A stretch of DNA of 64,000 nt from NCBI GenBank assembly GCA_977017575.1, contig CDRNVI010000016.1, positions 1-64,000 of the forward strand, read 5' to 3'. The translations under genes and the position numbers were made by a program. Of this stretch, positions 1-9,708 are shown in pieces. Positions within the stretch are counted from its first letter, which is position 1. Every line of letters begins with the position of its first letter. Source of the stretch: Paramoeba atlantica (lineage: Eukaryota; Discosea). The notes beneath the pieces were generated by a model that was not told the DNA's origin, searched no databases, and saw nothing but the letters and a program-made list of their open reading frames with translations.

Positions 1-824
1 AGAGGGAGGAAGAGGGAGGAAGAGGGAGGAAGAGGGAGGAAGAGGGAGGAAGAGGGAGGAAGAGGGAGGAAGAGGGAGGAAGAGGGAGGAAGAGGGAGGA
101 AGAGGGAGGAAGAGGGAGGAAGAGGGAGGAAGAGGGAGGAAGAGGGAGGAAGAGGGAGGAAGAGGGAGGAAGAGGGAGGAAGAGGGAGGAAGGAGGGAGG
201 AAGAGGAGGAAGAGGGAGGAAGAGGGAAAAGGAAGAGGGAGGAAGAGGGAGGAAGAGGGAGGAAGAGGGAGGAAGAGGGAGGAAGAGGGAGGAAGAGGGA
301 GGAAGAGGGAGGAAGAGGGAGGAAGAGGAGGAAGAGGGAGGAAAGAGGGAGGAAGAGGGAGGAAGAGGGAGGAAGAGGGAGGAAGAGGGAGGAAGAGGGA
401 GGAAGAGGGAGGAAGAGGGAGGAAGAGGGAGGAAGAGGGAGGAAGAGGGAGGAAGAGGGAGGAAGAGGGAGGAAGAGGGAGGAAGAGGGAGGAAGAGGGA
501 GGAAGAGGGAGGAAGAGGGAGGAAGAGGGAGGAAGAGGGAGGAAGAGGGAGGAAGAGGGAGGAAGAGGGAGGAAGAGGGAGGAAGAGGGAGGAAGAGGGA
601 GGAAGAGGGAGGAAGAGGGAGGAAGAGGGAGGAAGAGGGGAGGAAGAGGGAGGAAGAGGGAGGAAGAGGGAGGAAGAGGGAGGAAGAGGGAGGAAGAGGG
701 AGGAAGAGGGAGGGAGGAAGAGGGAGGAAGAGGGAGGAAGAGGGAGGAAGAGGGAGGAAGAGGGAGGAAGAGGGAGGAAGAGGGAGGAAGAGGGAGGAAG
801 AGGGAGGAAGAGGGAGGAAGAGGG
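1..824. repeat. 10-bp purine satellite (AGAGGGAGGA)n
   Basis: About 82 tandem copies of the 10-mer AGAGGGAGGA occupy the left edge of the window and probably continue beyond it. A few units carry one-base indels, for example near 190-230, 330 and 636. The + strand is all purine, so the tract could form triplex (H-DNA) structures. No gene is visible. Confidence 0.97.
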
Positions 825-2250
825 TTCCTCTTTCTTCCTCTTTCTTCCTCTTTCTTCCTCTTTCTTCCTCTTTCTTCCTCTTTCTTCCTCTTTCTTCCTC
901 TTTCTTCCTCTTTCTTCCTCTTTCTTCCTCTTTCTTCCTCTTTCTTCCTCTTTCTTCCTCTTTCTTCCTCTTTCTTCCTCTTTCTTCCTCTTTCTTCCTC
1001 TTTCTTCCTCTTTCTTCCTCTTTCTTCCTCTTTCTTCCTCTTTCTTCCTCTTTCTTCCTCTTTCTTCCTCTTTCTTCCTCTTTCTTCCTCTTTCTTCCTC
1101 TTTCTTCCTCTTTCTTCCTCTTTCTTCCTCTTCTTCCTCTTTCTTCCTCTTTCTTCCTCTTTCTTCCTCTTTCTTCCTCTTTCTTCCTCTTTCTTCCTCT
1201 TTCTTCCTCTTTCTTCCTCTTTCTTCCTCTTTCTTCCTCTTTCTTCCTCTTTCTTCCTCTTTCTTCCTCTTTCTTCCTCTTTCTTCCTCTTTCTTCCTCT
1301 TTCTTCCTCTTTCTTCCTCTTTCTTCCTCTTTCTTCCTCTTTCTTCCTCTTTCTTCCTCTTTCTTCCTCTTTCTTCCTCTTCTTCCTCTTTCTTCCTCTT
1401 TCTTCCTCTTTCTTCCTCTTTCTTCCTCTTTCTTCCTCTTTCTTCCTCTTTCTTCCTCTTTCTTCCTCTTTCTTCCTCTTTCTTCCTCTTTCTTCCTCTT
1501 TCTTCCTCTTCTTCCTCTTTCTTCCTCTTTCTTCCTCTTTCTTCCTCTTTCTTCCTCTTTCTTCCTCTTTCTTCCTCTTTCTTCCTCTTTCTTCCTCTTT
1601 CTTCCTCTTTCTTCCTCTTTCTTCCTCTTTCTTCCTCTTTCTTCCTCTTTCTTCCTCTTTCTTCCTCTTTCTTCCTCTTTCTTCCTCTTTCTTCCTCTTT
1701 CTTCCTCTTTCTTCCTCTTCTTCCTCTTTCTTCCTCTTTCTTCCTCTTTCTTCCTCTTTCTTCCTCTTTCTTCCTCTTTCTTCCTCTTTCTTCCTCTTTC
1801 TTCCTCTTTCTTCCTCTTTCTTCCTCTTTCTTCCTCTTTCTTCCTCTTTCTTCCTCTTTCTTCCTCTTTCTTCCTCTTTCTTCCACTTTCTTCCTCTTTC
1901 TTCCTCTTTCTTCCTCTTTCTTCCTCTTTCTTCCTCTTTCTTCCTCTTTCTTCCTCTTTCTTCCTCTTTCTTCCTCTTTCTTCCTCTTTCTTCCTCTTTC
2001 TTCCTCTTTCTTCCTCTTTCTTCCTCTTCCTTCCTCTTTCTTCCTCTTTCTTCCTCTTTCTTCCTCTTTCTTCCTCTTTCTTCCTCTTTCTTCCTCTTTC
2101 TTCCTCTTTCTTCCTCTTTCTTCCTCTTTCTTCCTCTTTCTTCCTCTTTCTTCCTCTTTCTTCCTCTTTCTTCCTCTTTCTTCCTCTTTCTTCCTCTTTC
2201 TTCCTCTTTCTTCCTCTTTCTTCCTCTTTCTTCCTCTTTCTTCCTCTTTC
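825..2250. repeat. 10-bp pyrimidine satellite (TTCCTCTTTC)n
   Basis: About 142 tandem copies of TTCCTCTTTC follow directly after the purine satellite. Read on the - strand the unit is a rotation of GGAAGAAAGA, which differs from the first satellite's GGAAGAGGGA by two bases. The two blocks are thus inverted relatives meeting at 824/825. Sporadic 9-mers (TTCCTCTTC) and single substitutions occur. The tract ends abruptly at the YR-1 element. Confidence 0.97.
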
Positions 2251-2335
2251 CAAAAACAGAAAGCACGTTTCCGAAGCTTCCCTGCGGGCGTATCTCGGCT
2301 CGTTTCTAGACCCAAGAGCGATAGCGGGATTAGAG

Positions 2336-3724
2336 GTGTCTCGAAAACTAGGACAATACGTAGCCGTGCCTTTCGAGCATCCTACGACGCAGACCCGGGA
2401 AATTTGTCATAATCAAGCCACGACATCCCGGAGAGAAGAAAAGCGAGATCTCGACGAGCCAAGAACTACCCTGTCGGCAGAGAAAAGAGGATTCACACCA
2501 GCCGAAGAGACACTCCTGCCGCTCGAAACTATCGTGGAGACGGGAAGCATTCAAATACAGCAGGAAAGTACTCCCGAGTCATTGAGGAAAGAGGTAAGAC
2601 CGACGAACGGACCCAGCTCAATTCTATCCGTCGATCAAACGATGGGAGTGGTCACTCAATCGAATTGCTCAACACCAAAAGATCGGTGGGGAATCCTGCA
2701 GAGGGCGAGCCTCCCCAGATGCCTAAGCTTTTCAAGCTGTGTAAAAAACATACGAGTAATTTCCACTCCTCTCTCCCCCAGCCGAACCCCTCGTACAGAC
2801 CCACCAATACTCCCCGTACCAACAGGCGTGAGTCATCGGCTGCAGACACCTCTCGAATCAAGGTTTCCCGAGCCAACAAACACGATCCCGCCGTCCCTCC
2901 CCACGTCACGCGAGGAAGAACCTTTGTTAACCCCCGTGATGATGGAAGATCATTCAGAAACTCCCGATCCTCGCGAATCAATCCCGCCATCCCTCCCCAC
3001 ACCACTCGAGGCATTCCAACAACAACAACAACAACCACGCGAGGCAGGAGCAATGCTACCCACCATCCCGATGGACGAAGATCATCCACGAACTCCCGTT
3101 TCTCGACTTCAGAAATTCGACTCTCACCACCTTCCCACCCCTTATTACACTCCTCATCGGCATATCCCTCAACAGACGCTACCTTATCCGTACCTGGCCA
3201 CAGAGCGCGAGGTGCTACGCGAAATGGGCGAAGGCGAAAACCCCACATGGTGTCGAAAAGATTTCTCTCGAGGAGTAGTTCACATGCTTCCGAAGGGTTC
3301 TATCACGGACGCAAGTCCTCCGAAGTCCCGGGTCCCGAGATACCTAGTAGACCCGCTGAAAGCCGACTTAACCGCCCCGTTACAAACCAGAAAAAGGAAG
3401 CGAGCGATGGAGAAAGAACTTGCGGACTACGTGAACGCAGTGGGGGAGCGAACATCGCTAGAGGACCAGTACGAAGTTCAGACAGCGCTAAACGCGCGTC
3501 ACTTAAAGAAGACGAGGCTCAGCACCGTAATGGGCGAGCCTGCGTCGCCGCACCTGTCGGTGCGAGCACCTCTCCGTGGGAAATACTGTATGAATTCGTC
3601 GCCTACCCCACCTACGTCAATATACACTTCCCTGACAATCGACGAATCCAGCGTGGAGAGAGAACCCGTCCCTGTGAACGAGATTGGCCGCTGGACGCCG
3701 TCTCGTCCGCCAGAATCAATCTGA
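2336..3724 (+). CDS. Gag-like proline-rich ORF1 of YR-1 (5' partial)
   Basis: This is a 462-codon frame ending at TGA 3722-3724. The first usable start is a GTG at 2336, but the frame stays open upstream through 2251 into the satellite, so the true N-terminus is probably lost. The protein is rich in Pro, Ser, Thr and Glu, has a run of six Gln, and repeats an IPPSLPT motif. No zinc knuckle or recognised domain is seen. Its position before RT suggests a Gag-like role; this is inference from order only. Another frame is open over 2665-3738 and runs into the RT, so which frame is translated is not certain. Confidence 0.45.
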   Translation: MSRKLGQYVAVPFEHPTTQTREICHNQATTSRREEKRDLDEPRTTLSAEKRGFTPAEETLLPLETIVETGSIQIQQESTPESLRKEVRPTNGPSSILSVDQTMGVVTQSNCSTPKDRWGILQRASLPRCLSFSSCVKNIRVISTPLSPSRTPRTDPPILPVPTGVSHRLQTPLESRFPEPTNTIPPSLPTSREEEPLLTPVMMEDHSETPDPRESIPPSLPTPLEAFQQQQQQPREAGAMLPTIPMDEDHPRTPVSRLQKFDSHHLPTPYYTPHRHIPQQTLPYPYLATEREVLREMGEGENPTWCRKDFSRGVVHMLPKGSITDASPPKSRVPRYLVDPLKADLTAPLQTRKRKRAMEKELADYVNAVGERTSLEDQYEVQTALNARHLKKTRLSTVMGEPASPHLSVRAPLRGKYCMNSSPTPPTSIYTSLTIDESSVEREPVPVNEIGRWTPSRPPESI

Positions 3725-3738
3725 CCGAGTTAGTCAGA

Positions 3739-5232
3739 ATGGCTAAGGAAGAAGATATGAGTGAAGAGGCAGAACTGTTTGATTATATTATTAATCCGGA
3801 AAAGTTTATGCAATTGTTGAAAAAGTTCCGTGATCTGTGTTATCGGGGCGAATCAAAAAAATTAGGACGCGTGCTCCGCGAGATGCTCCAAGCAGGTATT
3901 TTGAAGCGTATTCCACGACGAGCGGTAAGAGTATGGATGACATCATTTTTGATACCCAAAGTGAAGAAGCAATCTATGCGTGTCATCTTAAACGCGATTC
4001 CACTAAACTCTATGCAAGAGATGGTACCAGGCCCTCTAGACCTTGCATCTTTGAAAGATATAGAGACCTTGGTAGCCAAATACAATTTCTTTTGCGAAAC
4101 GGATGGCAAGAGTTGGTACCATCAATTCGTCTTGCCGCCAAAGCTGCTCCCTTACTTCGCAGTCCGTGTCAAAGGGCGAACATACGGATGGGCTACGCTC
4201 CCGATGGGTTGGCAGGCGTCGGTGAAAATAGGCCATGCCGCGACAAATGTCTTGTACCAGGGAATAGAAAAACAGCGAATTTTGACATTTATAGATAACG
4301 GCTATAGTTTTGCGAATGATACGGAAACTCTCACGGGGGATTTGCAAAACATTCAGCAGCGAGCCGACCGTGCTGGTGCCGAAATATTGGTAACTACACA
4401 ACCAACGGTGAGCGGCACAATATTGGGAGTACACGTGGATCTCCAGAAGAAAACTCTTTCACTCCCCGTACTTTTTCTTCAAAAGTTAGCTGCACTACGC
4501 GAGGCATTTAAATGTTTGCAGCGACGTCGTTTCTTTCCCTCTCATCGCCTAATTTGGAAGGCACTGGGTACTCTTTTCTGGGCCACACGAATTCTAGGTA
4601 TCCAGCAATGTCAGTTCTTAGGCGTCATGTTGTGGGTCCGGGGTCGATCCCGTAGGATAGCATTCGATCAATCTTTATGGGACAAACCCTGTTTTATGTC
4701 AAAGGCGTTCATTGCAGATCTTGTAGAGCTTATTGACACAGTAGAGAAGAATCGCCCTCGAAAAGTAAACGAAAAAAGCGTCGCTTCTTTTGAAATTTTT
4801 GTGGATGCCTCTGATCAAGGGTGGGGTTTGGCTTGGACAGAGCACGGCGACCTAAAATATAAGGCTGGAAGGTTTCCCTTTTGGTTGAAAGATTCATCGA
4901 TTGCATATAAAGAATTGTATGCCGCGGAGCAGGGGATGAATTTAGTTAGACAAAAAAACTTACGGAATAGCACTTTAATTTCCGACAACAAGAATGTGGT
5001 TTCATGGCTAACGCGTTGGCGGGCAGGCCCACCAAAAGTGATGAGTTGGCTTAAGAAGCTTTTTTGGTTCAAAGTGAAGGGGTACATTACAGAAGTTATG
5101 TGGTGTCCCTCGGATAGAAACCTAGCAGATAAGCCCTCCAGGTGCATTAGGCTGGATGACATCCCTTCTCAAGGTGGCGACAGACGTGGCGTTGAACGCT
5201 TTCGTTTTCGGAAAACTACTAACGCAATATAG
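3739..5232 (+). CDS. Reverse transcriptase-RNase H of YR-1
   Basis: I start this 497-residue protein at ATG 3739, 14 bases after the ORF1 stop; the same frame is open from 2665. RT motif A is around Asp122 (TDGKSWYHQ), motif B is LPMGW near residue 155, and motif C is FIDN at 184-187, where the usual second Asp of YxDD is Asn. RNase H follows with the expected acidic residues Asp356 (FVDAS), Glu392 (KELYA), Asp416 (SDNKN) and Asp464 (ADKPSR). The stop lies inside the first 3' repeat. The fold and motif spacing resemble DIRS/VIPER-type RT-RH rather than LINE RT. The unusual motif C may lower activity, but the frame is intact. Confidence 0.82.
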   Translation: MAKEEDMSEEAELFDYIINPEKFMQLLKKFRDLCYRGESKKLGRVLREMLQAGILKRIPRRAVRVWMTSFLIPKVKKQSMRVILNAIPLNSMQEMVPGPLDLASLKDIETLVAKYNFFCETDGKSWYHQFVLPPKLLPYFAVRVKGRTYGWATLPMGWQASVKIGHAATNVLYQGIEKQRILTFIDNGYSFANDTETLTGDLQNIQQRADRAGAEILVTTQPTVSGTILGVHVDLQKKTLSLPVLFLQKLAALREAFKCLQRRRFFPSHRLIWKALGTLFWATRILGIQQCQFLGVMLWVRGRSRRIAFDQSLWDKPCFMSKAFIADLVELIDTVEKNRPRKVNEKSVASFEIFVDASDQGWGLAWTEHGDLKYKAGRFPFWLKDSSIAYKELYAAEQGMNLVRQKNLRNSTLISDNKNVVSWLTRWRAGPPKVMSWLKKLFWFKVKGYITEVMWCPSDRNLADKPSRCIRLDDIPSQGGDRRGVERFRFRKTTNAI

Positions 5233-5372
5233 GCTAGTCAAAAAGATATATCAATCTACGATTCTTTCGAAAAGGAATTTATAGTGATAGCTTTTGTACA
5301 CTTCTTATGTAGTATTGAAACACCAACAGAAATATCTACTACTAGTTGAATTTCATTTTTGTTACTTCTGTA
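5194..5372 (+). repeat. YR-1 split direct repeat, copy B1
   Basis: This 179-bp sequence starts GAACGCTTTCG and ends TTCTGTA. It recurs at 5500-5678 with no difference that I noticed. The last 39 bases of the RT gene lie inside it. Confidence 0.93.
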
Positions 5373-5499
5373 TATGATCGCTTCGCATGGAGATTGGATC
5401 CGATATAAAAAAGATAATTTAGTATAAATGGATTTTTTATAGCATAAAAAAATCAGAGTATTTCTGTTGGGGTTTTCCGAAAGATATATATATATTTTA
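5373..5499 (+). repeat. YR-1 A2 segment between B repeats
   Basis: This 127-bp AT-rich spacer lies between the two B repeats. By analogy with YR-3 it should be the A2 copy of the element's 5' repeat. Its partner A1 would have been at the 5' end, now lost in the satellite, so this cannot be confirmed here. Confidence 0.6.
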
Positions 5500-5678
5500 G
5501 AACGCTTTCGTTTTCGGAAAACTACTAACGCAATATAGGCTAGTCAAAAAGATATATCAATCTACGATTCTTTCGAAAAGGAATTTATAGTGATAGCTTT
5601 TGTACACTTCTTATGTAGTATTGAAACACCAACAGAAATATCTACTACTAGTTGAATTTCATTTTTGTTACTTCTGTA
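5500..5678 (+). repeat. YR-1 split direct repeat, copy B2
   Basis: This second 179-bp copy of the 5194-5372 sequence forms the 3' end of YR-1. One base separates it from the terminal repeat of YR-2. Confidence 0.93.
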
Positions 5679-5679
5679 G

Positions 5680-5871
5680 TTTCGATTCCGCATCATTGTG
5701 AATGAAAGCGAAGTAACACAAATTTAAAACCAGAATGTTATTGGTGAACTCGTGACGTAAGAAATATAAGGATACTATAAACTATTCTATTTAGGATTCG
5801 CGAAAGAATGTCACATAGTAGAAAACAAAACTAACTTGCTAAAAGAACTCACGACTGGGTGTCGGCGGCAC
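5680..5871 (-). repeat. YR-2 terminal direct repeat (B2)
   Basis: This 192-bp sequence starts TTTCGATTCCG on the + strand and recurs at 6009-6200 with one noted difference (GAAAGCGAAG versus GAAAGCAAAG). In YR-2 orientation it is the outermost 3' repeat and abuts the YR-1 terminus. Confidence 0.93.
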
Positions 5872-6008
5872 GTGGCGTGGGGAGGCGGGCGGGAAACTTT
5901 TTCTTTTCAAATAGCGGAAATGTTCTAACACGTACAACAATAATGATAATAATGCCATATGTTTTCGATATAAGACGTAATCAAAATTACTTTCTCAAGT
6001 TTACATAA
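5872..6008 (-). repeat. YR-2 A2 segment between B repeats
   Basis: This 137-bp spacer separates the two 192-bp repeats and is the presumed A2 segment. No gene is present. The partner A1 copy at the element's 5' end was not found in this window. Confidence 0.55.
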
Positions 6009-6200
6009 TTTCGATTCCGCATCATTGTGAATGAAAGCAAAGTAACACAAATTTAAAACCAGAATGTTATTGGTGAACTCGTGACGTAAGAAATATAAGG
6101 ATACTATAAACTATTCTATTTAGGATTCGCGAAAGAATGTCACATAGTAGAAAACAAAACTAACTTGCTAAAAGAACTCACGACTGGGTGTCGGCGGCAC
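6009..6200 (-). repeat. YR-2 internal direct repeat (B1)
   Basis: This is the first 192-bp copy in YR-2 orientation. The stop codon of the RT-RNase H frame (6168-6170) lies inside it, just as the YR-1 RT gene ends inside its own B1. Confidence 0.93.
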
Positions 6201-7334
6201 CCACCCAGTCGCAAGTTTGTGTACTCCTCCATCTCGCCAAGTATCATAGCGATTACGACTCCACGCATCAGCCTGATTTTCTTGCGTGGTGACATACTCC
6301 GGAAAGACCAGCATATGATTCAGGTGTAAATAAGACAGGATTCGGGTTAGTACATCGGATATATTGTACGAATCCGCCCATCGTTTCCTCATGGCGGCTT
6401 CAACACTTGTGTTATCTACACGAAGTCGTATAAATTTTACCTGGTTCCAATGCTCTGCAAAGGCTATCAGAGCATTTTCGATCGCCAAGGCTTCCCCGTG
6501 ATTAATCTCAATATCTTTGTCCCAAGCTGCCCCGGTGCCATAAACAGTACCGTCGGGTAGAAAAAGAACTGCACCCCAACCATCTAGGGAAGCGTCGGTG
6601 TAGAGAGTAGCAAATTTTGACGACTCAGCTATGGAATACAGTTGAGGTTGATTATTTTTCACCTCTTGAATCCACCGGTTGAGTTGTACGCTCACCACAT
6701 ACGACAATTTTACGGTATCATGCTCTCGTATCATGCCTTTGTTTAGCTTCGATATTTGACGTCGAATGAATTTTATAGCCCAGTAGTATCTGGGCATAAT
6801 AACACCAAGAACTGCAGATGCATATACGAGCCTGGCACATAATGATTCATACGCATGTAAGGGAGCGTGTGAAGCAATTTCGTGAGGTATTTTTTTGATG
6901 AAGCGATCGCTCAAATTATAGCACTTTTTGTCGTGATCACCGAGAAAATCGTGATCGAACACCGAGAAAATCGTACTTCGTTGCATTACACGTATCTTCT
7001 TCTTTGAAAGTCATATGTGTCATGTTTGCTCGCTCGTCAACGAAACGTTCGTAGGCGGTCACTTCGATTTTCGATCCGCAGTATCTTATACCGTCAAGGT
7101 AAACCATAGTTGGTCCGTGCGAAAACCCTGAGAATCCGCGGTTTGTGCGCTGTAATTCGCGTGCCCCGCAAGAGTTGCCGTTAGAATTTGTTGGATTTCC
7201 GGTGCGCATGCATGCCCCATGGGCATTCGTGTCATTTCGCATGTTGCAGCGCCATAACAAAACCGATAGTAGGCCCGTGTTGCTGCTGGTAGTTCGACTT
7301 GAAAGAAACCGGCCTTTAAATCTCTTTTCATACC
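6168..7334 (-). pseudogene. Broken RT-RNase H of YR-2
   Basis: Three successive reading frames together encode the second half of an RT and a whole RNase H. The first frame carries motif A (KRDLKAGFFQVELP) and motif B (MPMGHACAPE). A shift to the next frame is needed before motif C, VYLDG, in which the second Asp is Gly. A further break comes from an imperfect tandem duplication with GATTTTCTCGGT twice near 6940-6975. The last frame (from about 6986) holds RNase H with TDAS, GEALAIENA, RVDNTS and NQADAWSR. The protein aligns by eye with YR-3. The B-to-C frame change also occurs in YR-3, whereas the duplication is private decay. Confidence 0.8.
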
Positions 7335-7659
7335 ATGGAGTGGAGCAGACGCAAACGCCCTGAAACTCGCCGCTCTACCACAGAAACTCGGTGGCCTAGG
7401 CTTAATTTCCTCGACTCTGAAGCAAAAACATTTCTTCGAAACTGCCAGCAAATCTATTGATGAGCACCTTAAACCCAATAACGCTCCGGTAGATCAGAAA
7501 GGCAGCGAAAAAGCTGTGAAACAACCGCAAAGTCGAGGAGAGGCAGCGCGCAAGCTATTGAAAAAGAAGCTAAGTGCAGAACACGATAAACAGATAACTG
7601 AGCTGCAGAAGGATTCTCACATGGGACTTTTATTGAAGCGTACAAAGGAATCAAACATG
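7335..7659 (+). pseudogene. LINE-Y fragment (+), RT/thumb region before the RLE
   Basis: This stretch is the reverse complement of about 10764-11090 of the - strand LINE-Y. It encodes the conserved LPQKLGGLGL segment and a Lys-rich linker ending KESNM. It starts mid-gene (5' truncated) exactly at the TTTCATACC target repeat of YR-2. It stops where the fragment at 18186 begins, so the two pieces were one truncated LINE-Y later split by the inverted insertion between them. The 7-bp sequence AAACATG is present at 7653-7659 and 18182-18188. Confidence 0.85.
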
Positions 7660-7731
7660 GAATTTGACCGGCGCTCAATCCGGAACGCTCTAAAGATTCC
7701 TGAAAAATTCTTTCTTCTAAAATATATTCTA
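7660..7731 (+). pseudogene. Short fragment of a diverged LINE-Y relative
   Basis: These 72 bases encode EFDRRSIRNALK, close to the EIDRRSIRHALQ of LINE-Y (about 12390 on the - strand). They are followed by AT-rich sequence ending TATATTCTA before a T-run. The piece lies between a 7-bp target repeat and the T-run of an antisense element, so it may be filler DNA picked up during insertion. Confidence 0.4.
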
Positions 7732-7905
7732 TTTTTTTTTTTTTTGCAAATAAAGAAAATTTTTCTCTCTCTTTCTCCTCTTTCTCACCTCTTGACATAC
7801 TTTTCCCACCTTTCTCCCTACTTTCCTGCTTTCCCCTACCCAACTTTTCAACTTTTCAGGGGGGGGGGGGTAAGGTCTCCCTCAGCTTCGCCTCACCCGG
7901 CCTGC
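7732..7905 (-). repeat. Type-2 LINE 3'-UTR tail with A-run (antisense)
   Basis: On the - strand this reads as the alternative 3'-UTR tail seen at 53000-53156 and 57897-58064 (GAGGCGAAGCTGAGGGAGACC, a long C-run, then GTGAGAAAGAGGAG). It ends TTTGC plus an A-run, which is the T-run at 7732-7745. It is the 3' end of an otherwise lost element. Confidence 0.75.
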
Positions 7906-8331
7906 TTGAAACGAAGGGATTTCATAGTGGCACGACCGGACTGCATCATCCTGTACTGGGGGCACAAGACGAAAACAACCAAAGCTCACCCTTTTCGCCC
8001 GGACACAATGGTAGTTATAGAAGGGGCCTACACGAACCAAATATATCAATACCTACGTTGCCTTTCCCCCAACACTCATATTTCTACCCTGAGCTCAATG
8101 GAAATCACTCGTTTCTTTCGGCGCCATCTGGGCAGAGGATACTCCTCCCATTCCATCAAACGGGGGGCTATTCACCAGTTGATGGAACATGTAGCCGGCA
8201 AACGTATCACATTGGAGGAGGTGATGCGTATCGCGAACCACCGCCAGCTCCCTTCCCTGCTACGATACTCGGGGGTGAACGAGCACACCGCGCGAGCTTT
8301 AGGAACGCAGAGTACGACAAGGCTCCTTTGA
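7906..8331 (+). pseudogene. Tyrosine recombinase C-terminal fragment (YR-2-type)
   Basis: The frame ending TGA 8329-8331 encodes the catalytic half of a tyrosine recombinase. It has GHKTKTTK, then SSHSIKRGA, ANHRQL and the presumed nucleophile in LLRYSG, in the same order as in YR-3. The N-terminal half with the first catalytic Arg is missing, because the antisense 3'-UTR tail is fused at about 7905. A second, inverted copy is at 23615-23994. This family recombines the ends of a circular DNA copy into new sites; the fragment itself cannot work. Confidence 0.8.
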
Positions 8332-8891
8332 AAGCTCGATTTCTCACCGATCTAAATTTAGGCTGGGATACACTAGACAAAGATGCCCAATTTTCCACCC
8401 GGAGAGTATGGTCTCGCCCCCATCGAATGATGCAGCCACCCACCCCTGACGAAATGAAACTTCCTCTTCATGCCCCATCAGTGCCTTCTTTGGATATTGC
8501 TCGCATAAGAAGCTGGATGCAACCGGAAATGAAGTGTCGTTTTGACGAGGTATGGAAGTTACTAACCAATCCTCAGTGTTTAGAGACAAATGTAAATTTG
8601 TGTTCCGTAAAGAGCTCAACTCTGTCACAAAATGATATCAGTAAACTTCTGAAGTCGGAAATAATACGGCGCGTGACTTATGAAGAATTGGAAAGCCATC
8701 CAACGAAGGCTCAGATAATACCGTTTACGACTTTTGAAGAAAGAGACAGTGGTGCCCGACGTCGATTTATATGCTGGCCAAAAAGTCATAATCTAGCTTT
8801 AGAACATAAATACAAAGCCGATGTCCCGATCGGACAACCAGTATCTTACGTAAACAGAGTACGTTACGAAAGGGGTATGAAATATATTCTA
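8332..8891 (+). pseudogene. RT N-terminal fragment following the recombinase
   Basis: The frame lies -1 relative to the upstream recombinase, the same relation as in YR-3. It encodes the region before RT motif A (KLPLHAPSVPSLDIARIRSW, RRRFICWPKSHN). It breaks off in ERGMK at TATATTCTA plus a T-run. The continuation, starting GMKRDLKAGFFQ, is at 7331 on the opposite strand. It has no ATG near the recombinase stop; the first Met in frame is near 8428. Its inverted duplicate is 23055-23614. Confidence 0.75.
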
Positions 8892-9183
8892 TTTTTTTTT
8901 TGCAAATAATTGGGGGGAATAGTATTGAGTCTAACTTTTTATGTATGGAGTCCAACTTTTCCACAATTTCCACACTTACGGCCCTTCACTTTCCCTTACT
9001 CCCCATACTTTCCACACCTACTCCTCTTAGCCCTCTCGTACTTCCCTTCCCTCACTCCCTACCCCACTCACCGATCCGCATGCACCCAGGCCCGTATGGT
9101 CCTGCACCTCCGCTCCCACCCCGTTAGCAGTAATAAATACTTTTGGTTGCCGTACGAGGGTGGGAGACGTGGAGGCCACGTCG
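8892..9183 (-). repeat. 5'-truncated S element (antisense), with A-run
   Basis: On the - strand this is the last ~285 bases of the SL-bearing S element at 34317-35015, ending CCCCCCAATTATTTGC plus an A-run (T-run 8892-8901). It is truncated at about 9183, where an interrupted T-run of the neighbouring element begins. I see no coding function. Confidence 0.8.
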
Positions 9184-9708
9184 TTTTTTTTGTTTTTTTT
9201 TTTTTTTTGTTTTTTGTCTTTTTTTTTTAAAGATTATTTTTTCTTTATTTAAATCTTTTTCCTCTTTTTAACAACTATATAAAAACTAGCAAACCAACTT
9301 TCCCACTTCCCAACCTTCCCACTTCCCAACTTTCCCACTTCCCAACTTTCCCACTTCCCCTTACCGAACTTCCACCTTTCCAGGGAGGGTAAGGTCTCCC
9401 TCTGCCTCGCCTCGCACCTACGCCACAAGAGGGTTTTTGATGATAAAGAAGGGGGGAGGCGAGGTCTTCTCCAATCCATTCGCGCTCCCATCTTCCTCAT
9501 GCATGTTCCGAACCGGGTCTTTCGACCACTCCCAGCTTGCCTTGTTAACCCTTCTCTTGTTGTACGAGAGGGCGCAAGCAATGGGCCTGTGCCGACAGCG
9601 GCACGGTCGCGGAGCATGATGCTGGCCGACGGGGAGGAACAAAGTTCCCTCGAGAACTACTAACCGTGCCGTGTAGCGTACCATCTTTCCCGTAGAACAA
9701 CAGTTCAG
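9184..9708 (-). repeat. Diverged LINE 3' UTR with type-2 tail (antisense)
   Basis: On the - strand this carries a diverged version of the structured LINE 3' UTR (CCCCGTCGGCCAGCATC, then GGTCGAAAGACC), followed by a type-2-like tail with short GGGAAGTGGGAAAGTT repeats. It ends in an interrupted A-run (T-rich 9184-9228). No coding part remains. It shows that the UTR plus type-2 tail is an old combination. Confidence 0.75.

Larger units (their letters stand above)
2251..5678 (+). mobile_element. YR-1: 5'-truncated tyrosine-recombinase-type (VIPER-like) retroelement
   Basis: The unit contains a Gag-like ORF, an RT-RNase H ORF and a 3' tail of a 179-bp repeat, a 127-bp spacer and the same 179-bp repeat. 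That tail is the B1-A2-B2 arrangement of split-direct-repeat elements (DIRS/PAT/Ngaro/VIPER group). The 5' repeat is missing because the satellite cuts the element at about 2251. No recombinase gene is visible in this copy. The group assignment rests on the repeat layout and on RT similarity to the better preserved YR-3. Confidence 0.7.
5680..7334 (-). mobile_element. YR-2: 3' half of a second tyrosine-recombinase-type retroelement
   Basis: Read on the - strand, this unit carries a broken RT-RNase H gene followed by a 192-bp repeat, a 137-bp spacer and the same 192-bp repeat. It is interrupted at 7334 within GGTATGAAA. The matching 5' half (recombinase end and RT start) lies in the same orientation at 23064-23994, beyond a 15.7-kb nested insertion with the 9-bp sequence TTTCATACC on both sides. 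A 20-22 bp internal duplication near 6935-6975 shows that it is decayed. Confidence 0.75.

Noticed and set aside
2652-3248. 198-codon - strand frame opposite the YR-1 ORFs
   Set aside because: It is a shadow of the Pro/Ser-rich + strand coding region with no recognisable domain.
9180-9230. Frames rich in Phe or Lys at T- and A-runs
   Set aside because: They are translations of poly(A)/poly(T) tracts joined to UTR sequence.
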